From Opitutia bacterium (GTDB lineage: Bacteria; Verrucomicrobiota; Verrucomicrobiia; Opitutales; JANYEO01), in contig JANYEO010000167.1 in NCBI GenBank assembly GCA_025363025.1, positions 1 through 6,051 on the forward strand: a DNA stretch of 6,051 nt, in the 5' to 3' direction. Within the stretch, counting starts at the first letter, position 1; each line of letters begins with the position of its first letter. Shown piece by piece: positions 1 to 4,982 of this stretch. Below the pieces are notes generated by a model. The model worked only from the letters and a program-made list of their open reading frames with translations, searched no databases and was not told the DNA's origin. Position numbers and translations under genes: made by a program.

Positions 1-1
1 A

Positions 2-469
2 GTCGAACCAAAACAGTTCAGGGAACTAGATCCACAACCAGTAGAGAATATTGGCGGCACCCCTCAGCTGTTTCAGATCTACAGGAATGACAACTTTACG
101 CTGGAGTTGACGGGGTTGTCTCACCTCTGTACAGAGACCTCCACCTGGTACTTCTCCATAGAGAAAAGTCCCTACCTGGGGCCGTGCTCTGCCAGGAACC
201 ACAAGGAGCCCCTTCTGTGTCTCACCACAGACGATCACATGTCTCTGCGGAGCGGCAGAGGAGGAAAGTCCAAACTGCTCATGCAGGGAACCCACCAGAG
301 GGTACACTTCAGGTTTGTCGGGTCGGAAGACGAATACAGCGACTGCAAGTGCGACGTGGTCCTCCTGCGAGTCAGTATTGTCGGCGAACAGGAGGAGGCC
401 ACCACCACCATCCCCTTTCACCTGCTGACGGGCGAAGCCTGGGAGGCAAAGTACGGAACCAGGGATTGA
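2..469 (+). CDS. C-terminal part of an unrecognised gene (paralog of the next gene)
   Basis: The frame is open from the window edge to a TGA at 467-469, giving 155 residues of a protein that begins upstream. A TTG at 107 is not a credible start, because the frame continues upstream of it without a stop. No family was recognised. The visible part has short beta-strand-like hydrophobic stretches and several cysteines, including a CKCDVV motif, and no transmembrane segment. Three blocks recur in the same order in the gene at 600-1118: WYFSIEKSPY followed by a Cys, CKCDVV, and a short hydrophobic C-terminal block (TTTIPFHLL). The two therefore look like tandem duplicates. An AATAAA lies 74 nt past the stop. 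This gene is clearly richer in G+C than its paralog. Coding is well supported by the open frame and paralogy; function is unknown. Confidence 0.72.
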   Translation, partial: VEPKQFRELDPQPVENIGGTPQLFQIYRNDNFTLELTGLSHLCTETSTWYFSIEKSPYLGPCSARNHKEPLLCLTTDDHMSLRSGRGGKSKLLMQGTHQRVHFRFVGSEDEYSDCKCDVVLLRVSIVGEQEEATTTIPFHLLTGEAWEAKYGTRD

Positions 470-542
470 GGAGCAGGAGGGCGGAGGAGGAGCAGTAACG
501 TTTCTTCAGACGATAATTGACAAGAGGTGTCGTGGAGTAGAT

Positions 543-548
543 AATAAA
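543..548 (+). terminator. AATAAA poly(A) signal
   Basis: AATAAA lies 74 nt after the stop of the gene ending at 469 and about 50 nt before the next start codon. This is the expected place for the 3' end of the upstream transcript. It is a motif match only. Confidence 0.55.
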
Positions 549-599
549 CGTTGCGGTCTTCTGAATTTTCAAGGCATTTAAACAGCGGCGGCGGCAATC

Positions 600-1118
600 A
601 TGAGACTCAAGTGCGTGTTATCTGAATTACCCGTGAGGAGTAGGGGAGGAAATATTTATTATTGTTTGAGGCCTCTCAGAAAGAAATTGGAGATTGTTTT
701 AGTGCGTTCCTTACCAGGGTTATACCACGGTGTCAAACCTACTAAAGCCATGACAGAAGCATACAAAATTGCTGACAACAAGTGCTACGTGTTAAAAGTA
801 AGTGTGCTGCCACACCATAAGTTGTATCCTGAAAATACTTTTACATATAGCATTGTAGAGAACCCGTATGAAAAGCAGTGTAAAAGCTATCATCGACCGC
901 CATATTTTAATTTGGAAACAAAATACCAGCGTCATTTTATATTTGAAAATTCCATCACTTTGGATCACACGGAAGGGGCTATGCGTATAAGAATTAAAAA
1001 AAGACACAGAAAATGTTCTTTGTGCGACATTGTGTGGTTTTGTGTTGAGCATACCTATCACGACGATGTTACAACTATGAATTTTCCAGTTATGTTTACA
1101 GAAAGAACTAAGAAATAA
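600..1118 (+). CDS. Unrecognised 172-residue protein, paralog of the upstream gene
   Basis: This is a complete ORF of 172 codons. The ATG at 600 has A at -3, and a splice-acceptor-like run (ATTTAAACAG, ending at 585) lies 15 nt upstream, so it may be reached from an upstream leader. There is no signal peptide and no membrane segment. The N-terminal half is basic. The C-terminal half has FTYSIVENPY followed by a Cys, a basic RIRIKKRHRKC stretch, and CSLCDIV, then TTMNFPVMF. These match, in order and spacing, WYFSIEKSPY, CKCDVV and TTTIPFHLL of the gene ending at 469. The CxxC-like cysteines could bind metal or form disulfides; this is not shown. The gene is AT-rich compared with its paralog. 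I recognise no family. Coding is well supported. Confidence 0.8.
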   Translation: MRLKCVLSELPVRSRGGNIYYCLRPLRKKLEIVLVRSLPGLYHGVKPTKAMTEAYKIADNKCYVLKVSVLPHHKLYPENTFTYSIVENPYEKQCKSYHRPPYFNLETKYQRHFIFENSITLDHTEGAMRIRIKKRHRKCSLCDIVWFCVEHTYHDDVTTMNFPVMFTERTKK

Positions 1119-1279
1119 TATTCCGAGTTTTGAGGTGTTTGTTGCCGCTGCTGCATTTTCTCGTCCTCCCTTACTGATAAGTATTTGCGTGCCTTAAAGC
1201 CGGCGGCGGCAAAAGCAGCGGCAAGCTGTTGGAGCAATTTATTTTTTGCCAGCAGTGCAAAGCACTTTATGTAGTTGCC
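1119..1279 (+). other. Noncoding leader-like stretch with candidate splice acceptors
   Basis: I see no convincing ORF here. It contains a pyrimidine-rich run (about 1153-1172), a TTAAAGCCGGCGGCGGCAAA motif at about 1194-1213 that resembles the sequence just before the start at 600, and ATTTATTTTTTGCCAGCAG at 1237-1255, which looks like a 3' splice site. The stretch is probably a 5' untranslated or intron region for the genes that follow. No promoter box was convincing. Confidence 0.35.
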
Positions 1280-1393
1280 ATGTTAGGTGTTCTACATAAC
1301 ACTTTGGACAAGATCAGGGAGGGGGTCAAAAATGCACTGCAAATCAGCAAAAAAAATCAGAGAAACACGCGGACGCAAGCGCCGTTCATTTAG
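1280..1393 (+). CDS. Possible 37-residue amphipathic peptide
   Basis: A short ORF runs from the ATG at 1280 to the TAG at 1391-1393. Its first about 22 residues have Leu/Ile/Val at positions 2, 5, 9, 12, 16 and 20, a spacing that puts them on one face of a helix. The other face is polar and charged, and the tail is basic (KKNQRNTRTQ). A plausible splice acceptor ends 25 nt upstream. The ORF is in the same frame as the collagen-like start at 1427, with only this TAG between them. A membrane-active helix, as in adenovirus protein VI, is one speculative reading. It may also be a chance ORF in a leader. I recognise no homolog. Confidence 0.35.
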   Translation: MLGVLHNTLDKIREGVKNALQISKKNQRNTRTQAPFI

Positions 1394-1426
1394 GCGGCAG
1401 TAATCATTAGAAGGGACAGCATCAAA

Positions 1427-2909
1427 ATGCTGCTCAGTTTTCATATTATGTCGTTTTTGTGCCTCAGTCTTTCCAGACGGGAAAATGACGGTTATCTGTG
1501 TGGTATCAGCGGCAACTGCCTTTGCACAGCAGAGGGAAAAAAGTGAGTTTGAGAGGAACCATTTATTCCATAAAAGCCTATGTGATACTCTTAGCTTCTT
1601 AAACTTGACGGCTATTTTTTTAGATATTGTCTTACTCCGCGCGAAAGAGAGGATAATTTTGCACGTTGCCAGACAAACATAGAAATGGAATTGGTAGGTA
1701 TAAGATTGTTGTGTTTGTTATCGCTATAGGTACCTTTTCTACTAATTTACGCTTCAGCCCCTTGAGCAAAAAAGGTTTGCGTTTGAAAAGGACGTCTACG
1801 GAGACCAGTCGTTTGTAGCTTTGCCAGAGTCCCTGTTTTCTGGAGTAGGGATCAGTGTCAGTCTGGAGACACTAGAAATACCCGTTGCGACAGCGGCGCC
1901 TACGACAGGGCCGAAGGTTGAAGCAACTGCAACAGTCGCGACGACAACTGCGCCAGAGACAGTATCACCGTGTCGGTCCTGTCCGCCGGGCGAACAGGGT
2001 ATCCGAGGAAGAAGGGTCTGTTTTAAGTTTATTGACAGTAACAGGAAGCCGCAACATACTTGGCTTGCAGGGCGAACCGGGTGTGAAAGGGGAGGTGGGG
2101 GCGACGGGCAAAGACGGTGTGCAGGTACATGCTTTACCATAATACGTCTCCTGGGGGCCCCCGCCTTGTCAGCCATTACTATTTTAGGGCGTTAGGGGAC
2201 CGCTGGGACCTCCCGGACCAGCGGGAGCCAACGGGTTGCCAGGAGGACAGGGCCCTTTTGGAATCCAAGGAATAAAGGTAGGTTGGTTGTTTTTATCGTC
2301 AGTATAAAGCAGTAGCAGGAGCATAGCATGTGTTATAGGGTGAGCAGGGTCTGAGGGGCTTCCCCGGAGGTGAAGGAGAAACAGGCAAACAAGGTGTAAA
2401 GGTAAATGTTTGAACGGCAAAAGCGTTACGCTGTCCCAACGAACATTTTTTTGTTATTTTAGGGTGAGGAAGGCGTCAGGGGACTGCCGGGAATTCCCGG
2501 TGTCTCTGGACCTGTCGGGATGGCTGGGGCTCCAGGACTCAAAGGAGTGCCCGGGGAGTCCTGCGAGGAAACCGCTTCAACAGTAGACGCAGTAAACATT
2601 ACGGTGACCCGAATTTTGCAATTAATGCAAACATCTTGCGGTATGTCCATTTTTTTGTTATATTAACTAGATCCGATCTTACAACCAACTAAAACAGATT
2701 TTTACACGCTGGCTGTAGCAATCCCATCAGAGGCTCCTCTTTCTCCTTACTTTCCGGACGTTGACACAGCAGCAGCCGGTGCAGCAGAGGCCCTTATCTC
2801 CGAGGTTCGGCACTTGGGCCGGGAACAGGCTTTGCTGACAGCAACACTGCAGCAGCTAATTGTGCAGCTAGCGTTAGGTAGGGACAATACTAGGTACGCA
2901 CGCGCGTAA
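1427..2909 (+). CDS. Spliced collagen-like secreted/fibre protein (8 exons, 346 aa)
   Basis: Proposed exons are 1427-1542, 1624-1693, 1758-2015, 2071-2124, 2188-2277, 2339-2401, 2463-2640 and 2698-2909 (TAA at 2907-2909). Every junction is GT-AG and keeps one frame. Domain order: hydrophobic signal-like start (residues 1-16, MLLSFHIMSFLCLSLS), a Cys-rich part with five Cys to about residue 54, a Thr/Ala-rich stalk (about 104-132), CRSCPP, 37 perfect Gly-X-Y triplets (140-250), a Cys just after them and another at the exon 7 end, then a leucine heptad segment (about 305-336). Proline is frequent at Y positions (GEP, GPP, GLP, GFP, GIP), which host prolyl hydroxylase could modify. Collagen triplets form triple helices, and the heptad segment could act as the trimerisation nucleus. 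A virion fibre or a secreted matrix mimic is inferred. An alternative 3' end splices from 2878 into the next exons. The frame and exon structure are strongly supported; the role is not. Confidence 0.88.
1543..1623 (+). other. Intron 1 of the collagen-like gene (81 nt, phase 2)
   Basis: The donor AAAAA|GTGAGT and the acceptor CTATTTTTTTAG fit the consensus well. Splicing avoids a TGA at 1544-1546 and adds a second Cys-containing exon in frame. Confidence 0.78.
1694..1757 (+). other. Intron 2 of the collagen-like gene (64 nt, phase 0)
   Basis: The donor is TTG|GTAGGT and the acceptor ACGCTTCAG, with a branch-point-like CTAAT about 17 nt upstream of the acceptor. It joins the Cys-rich exon to the exon carrying the Thr/Ala stalk. 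Confidence 0.75.
2016..2070 (+). other. Intron 3 of the collagen-like gene (55 nt, phase 0)
   Basis: The donor GTCTGT is weak, but the acceptor TGGCTTGCAG is good. Only this junction keeps the Gly-X-Y register (GRR then GEP). The intron is unusually short. Confidence 0.72.
2071..2124 (+). other. 54-nt collagen exon (six Gly-X-Y triplets)
   Basis: This exon is exactly 54 nt and encodes GEP GVK GEV GAT GKD GVQ. It begins with an intact Gly codon and ends after an intact Y codon. A 54-nt exon encoding six triplets is the well-known repeating unit of animal fibrillar collagen genes. The neighbouring collagen exons are 90 and 63 nt (ten and seven triplets) with the same phase. Confidence 0.82.
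2125..2187 (+). other. Intron 4 of the collagen-like gene (63 nt, phase 0)
   Basis: The donor is CAG|GTACAT and the acceptor TACTATTTTAG. Removal joins GVQ to GVR, keeping the collagen register. Confidence 0.85.
2278..2338 (+). other. Intron 5 of the collagen-like gene (61 nt, phase 0)
   Basis: The donor is AAG|GTAGGT and the acceptor GTGTTATAG. Removal joins GIK to GEQ in register. Confidence 0.85.
2402..2462 (+). other. Intron 6 of the collagen-like gene (61 nt, phase 0)
   Basis: The donor is AAG|GTAAAT, and the acceptor follows a T-rich run (TTTTTTTGTTATTTTAG). Removal joins GVK to GEE in register. Confidence 0.87.
2641..2697 (+). other. Intron 7 of the collagen-like gene (57 nt, phase 1)
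   Basis: The donor GCG|GTATGT is strong. The acceptor CTAAAACAG has a poor pyrimidine tract but a branch-like CAACTAA nearby. It is the only phase-1 junction that opens the frame into the C-terminal coiled-coil exon. Confidence 0.75.
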
Positions 2910-2979
2910 CGTCTGAAACGACAGCAGTACATACGTTTTTTTCTGCTTGAGAGTTCACACCGTAATCTTGTGCTTAAAG

Positions 2980-3318
2980 GTAATGGAGGGGCCCCGGTGC
3001 CGGAGAGGGAAGAGGAGACCAAAGGTGGTCTCGGCGACAAAGCCGTCTGGAGACGGCGGCGAGTGCAAAACCTACTTCTCTTTTTTTAAAGGTAGCGGAG
3101 ATGTCCCAAAGCAAGAGGAGGAGGAAAAGGAGGGCAAAGGTGGTCCTGGCGGCGACAGCGGCGGCAAAGGAGATGGCGTCTTGGCAGTACCGTCAAACAC
3201 CACGGTGAGAAAAAATGGAACGATCAGATTAATTGCCGCGACGACAACGCCGACGACGACCGTCTTTTGTTATTGCAGTTTCTTCACGATCAGACGACAA
3301 GGAGGATCAACAGGCTAG
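2980..3318 (+). CDS. Small Arg/Lys-rich protein from a duplicated exon pair
   Basis: The start is the ATG at 2983, with G at -3 and +4, just after an acceptor-like TGCTTAAAG. Proposed exons are 2980-3024, 3092-3204 and 3279-3318 (TAG at 3316-3318), giving about 64 very basic residues. Exons one and two are similar to each other: RRGKRRPK at the start copy and RRRKRRAKVV in the second, each preceded by AAAG|GTA. The second copy has its own ATG at 3101, so separate splicing onto it would give a 47-residue protein. Many differences between the copies are synonymous in this frame (AGA/AGG, AAG/AAA, CGG/AGG), which favours it as coding. A DNA-condensing core peptide like adenovirus pX/mu or VII is a plausible analogy, based only on charge and size. 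The 3025 donor (GTGGTC) is weak. A second frame is also open here. Confidence 0.5.
   Translation, partial: VMEGPRCRRGKRRPKVVSATKPSGDGGECKTYFSFFKGSGDVPKQEEEEKEGKGGPGGDSGGKGDGVLAVPSNTTVRKNGTIRLIAATTTPTTTVFCYCSFFTIRRQGGSTG
3025..3091 (+). other. Candidate intron (67 nt) between duplicated exons
   Basis: The acceptor CTACTTCTCTTTTTTTAAAG is strong. The donor AAAG|GTGGTC is poor. It is phase compatible with both the basic frame and the Gly-rich frame. Alternatively, an upstream leader may splice straight to 3092. Confidence 0.4.
3205..3278 (+). other. Intron (74 nt) in the basic-protein cassette
   Basis: The donor is CACG|GTGAGA, and the acceptor CGTCTTTTGTTATTGCAG has a good pyrimidine tract. 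Splicing lets the basic frame avoid the TGA at 3206-3208 and end with FFTIRRQGGSTG. Confidence 0.65.
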
Positions 3319-3335
3319 GTAGACAGGCAAAAACA

Positions 3336-3341
3336 AATAAA
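3336..3341 (+). terminator. AATAAA poly(A) signal
   Basis: AATAAA lies 18 nt after the TAG of the basic ORF and about 430 nt after the collagen stop. It is a likely shared 3' end for those transcripts. A TAA at 3345-3347 would end the alternative Gly-rich frame just past it. Confidence 0.55.
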
Positions 3342-3408
3342 GTGTAATTGTGCTGATACTACAGCTGCCGCTAAAGTAGGTACATACTACTTTGCAGAGG
3401 TTGTCGGC

Positions 3409-3765
3409 ATGTACATGCTAACCGCCTGCCTCGGATTGGGGGTGGCCACCTTCTTCTTGGTGGTGTGCGGCATCGGCACCCGGTTGTCTGCCAATGCCGG
3501 CAGCAACAACAACACGGACGACATACGCCATCATCTCCTGCTTATCCGACGGCTACAGCGTCAGCAACAACAGCAGCAGCAGGAACATCATGACCAGCAA
3601 ATGCGAGAACGCCGCCGCCGCTACCGCCTGGAGACCAGCTCTCTTCCATCCCTAGAGTGGAACTACGAGCGGGAGGCGGAGAAGGAGGAGAAGGAGACGG
3701 AGGAGGAGGAGGAACAACCAGAACAGCAGGACGACGAACAGAAGATGATGGAGACAAGCTTTTAG
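3409..3765 (+). CDS. Signal-anchor membrane protein with Gln- and Glu-rich tail
   Basis: This 118-residue ORF has its ATG at 3409 (G at -3), 12 nt after the acceptor-like ACTACTTTGCAG ending at 3397, so its mRNA is probably spliced from a leader. Residues 4-23 form one hydrophobic segment (LTACLGLGVATFFLVVCGIG), which could be a signal anchor or signal peptide. Then come a short Asn-rich linker, seven consecutive Gln at 52-58, a basic RERRRRYR at 67-74, and a Glu-rich acidic tail from about residue 86. No catalytic motif is visible and no family is recognised. A small viral membrane protein or a membrane-anchored structural protein is an inference. The low-complexity segments come from CAG/CAA and GAG runs. 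Length, start context and membrane segment support real coding. Confidence 0.65.
   Translation: MYMLTACLGLGVATFFLVVCGIGTRLSANAGSNNNTDDIRHHLLLIRRLQRQQQQQQQEHHDQQMRERRRRYRLETSSLPSLEWNYEREAEKEEKETEEEEEQPEQQDDEQKMMETSF
3560..3584. repeat. CAG/CAA repeat (poly-Gln in the membrane protein)
   Basis: Seven consecutive Gln codons, a mix of CAG and CAA, form a low-complexity run within the membrane protein ORF at residues 52-58. Confidence 0.65.
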
Positions 3766-3780
3766 GAGAAGTAAGACATG

Positions 3781-3786
3781 TTTATT
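3781..3786 (-). terminator. Poly(A) signal for the minus-strand unit
   Basis: TTTATT on the plus strand reads AATAAA on the minus strand, 15 nt after the stop codon (3804-3802) of the minus-strand acidic protein gene. This is a good position for the end of that transcription unit. Confidence 0.65.
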
Positions 3787-3801
3787 GTTCCTTCATGACA
3801 T

Positions 3802-4928
3802 TTAATATCGCCTAAAGTATTTTTCTGTCCAATGGGCATCTATGTGCTCTGCTAAATAAAGCCGAACAAATATCAAACCGTCTGGATGAAATCGAATTTC
3901 TCTCATCCATTTAGCAGCTAGTGAGCGGAAAGTTTTTTTAAATTCCTCAAAAGGAGGAAGGTATATTTTAGGAAACCAAATTTTTGTAGCTTCAAAAAGA
4001 TAGTAAACTTGTGTGATGGGACCGTGGACAAAAAAACAGTTCAGGACATCATCCACGGCCTGACCGAACCGAGCAAAAGCTGCCAGGGGAGCTACTGCAG
4101 TCTTGGCAGCCGGAACAGGATCTTGGTTGCTGCTGTAGCTGCTGTTGTTGCTGCTGTTGGTACCCCCCTCGACTTTTGATGCCATTTCACGGAGCTTGTC
4201 GACCATTGCGTACACCTGGGAGAAGGTTTGTCGTTCCGGGGACGCCAAAGCTACTGAATACTGCCCCGCAAGCGGTTGCTGCGGCGGGAAAAAGATGTAA
4301 AATTAGGTTGCCACTAACACGCCAAAAAAAGGGGAAAAATACTTACAATCAGAGCTAGGATCACTAGCTTTTTTTCAATTTGTGTAAGAATTTCTTTTTT
4401 TCTCCGTTCAAATGTCACGTCCAGGTCTCGCTTGTCCTTTTCCTGCTGCTCATTCATCTGCTGTAAGGTATCCTGATACGTTTTGTTAAGGTCTTGAGCA
4501 GCTTGCAGCATTTGCGTTAAATTTGTCGGTGTCTCCTCCTCCTCCGCTTCCTTCTCCTCCTTTTCCACTTCATCTTCTACAAACAAATCACAATCAAAGT
4601 TGAATGGTTCTACCCCGATTGCCAGACGCCCGTCCTCCATTGCGTCGCCATCAGACTCGTCATTACAGAAATAAATATTAAAGTCATCACCGGTCAAACT
4701 GTCAACAGTGTCAGGGTCAAAGTCGAGAATCCCAGCGGATCTCATGACTTCGTCAAAGTCCATGTGCGTGATGTTTTCCGTGTTGCTGGTGGTGGTGGTG
4801 TTGTCAGCGGAGGCGACGGAGGCGTTTCCAGCGTTGCCAGCGTCCCCTACAGATGCAGTAGAACCCACAGATGCGGCGGCGGTGGCGGCGGTGGCGGCGG
4901 CGGCGGCGGACGAGACAGAGCCGTCCAT
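3802..4928 (-). CDS. Spliced acidic coiled-coil protein (2 exons, 352 aa)
   Basis: On the minus strand exon 1 is 4928-4347 (194 codons) and exon 2 is 4278-3802 (158 codons plus TAA). Exon 2 has no ATG of its own before the middle of a conserved-looking stretch and is closed upstream by a TAA, so it needs splicing. The ATG at 4928 has A at -3 and G at +4. Domains: an Ala/Ser/Thr-rich start (residues 7-50), an acidic part rich in Asp/Phe (56-120, with FNFDCDLFVEDE), a Glu run (about 122-132), a Lys/Glu/Gln coiled-coil-like helix (about 137-190), an Asn/Ser linker (about 235-246), and a C-terminal globular part with aromatic residues (YYLFEATKIWFPKIYLPPFEEF). An acceptor-like TTTGTCCTCAG ends at 4971, just upstream of the start. 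It follows the ATPase gene by 54 nt and may share its promoter. A packaging or scaffold partner is only a guess; no family is recognised. Confidence 0.75.
3855..3860 (+). terminator. AATAAA downstream of the plus-strand membrane gene
   Basis: This is the first plus-strand AATAAA after the stop at 3765, 89 nt downstream. It lies inside the 3' coding part of the minus-strand gene. If used, the two convergent transcripts overlap at their ends. Confidence 0.45.
4279..4346 (-). other. Intron of the acidic coiled-coil gene (68 nt, phase 0)
   Basis: On the minus strand the donor is GATT|GTAAGTAT, near perfect, and the acceptor is CATCTTTTTCCCGCCGCAG with a pyrimidine tract. Both sides are phase 0. 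If the intron is kept, the first exon ends ten residues later in a hydrophobic tail. Confidence 0.8.
4872..4910. repeat. GGC/GGT trinucleotide run (poly-Ala in the minus-strand protein)
   Basis: A nearly pure GCG/GTG/GCG trinucleotide run encodes the Ala/Thr tract near the N-terminus of the acidic protein on the minus strand. It is likely unstable in length. Confidence 0.7.
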
Positions 4929-4970
4929 GATGTGTGTTTGTGTGTGACCGCGACGGGTAATCAATGTAGA

Positions 4971-4981
4971 CTGAGGACAAA
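4971..4981 (-). promoter_or_regulatory. Candidate splice acceptor before the acidic protein gene
   Basis: The minus strand reads TTTGTCCTCAG, a pyrimidine tract plus CAG, overlapping the end of the ATPase ORF by a few bases and lying 42 nt before the ATG at 4928. It could place this ORF first on its own spliced mRNA. Confidence 0.4.
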
Positions 4982-4982
4982 G

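Noticed and set aside
26..572. Minus-strand ORFs opposite the first gene
   Set aside because: They lie antisense to a frame supported by paralogy, with low-complexity ends.
1485..1682. ORF with a signal-peptide-like start (MTVICVVSAATAFAQQ)
   Set aside because: It overlaps exon 1 in another frame and runs through a consensus intron. The spliced frame explains the region better.
1885..2142. Overlapping ORF containing GLQGEPGVKGEVGATGKDGVQ
   Set aside because: Only its collagen part is coding (exon 4). The Arg/Gln-rich start is a shadow frame over exon 3.
1821..2195. Unspliced ORF through the Thr/Ala stalk and into intron sequence
   Set aside because: Its collagen register breaks at 2016 and the sequence after that is intron. 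Its first part is real, as exon 3 of the spliced gene.
2010..2600. Bacterial or phage collagen-like protein
   Set aside because: Bacterial collagen-like genes have no introns, and the triplet blocks here are joined only by GT-AG splicing.
1796..2650. Minus-strand Pro/Ser-rich ORFs
   Set aside because: They are antisense shadows of the Gly-Pro-rich and Thr/Ala-rich exons and cover introns without a break pattern.
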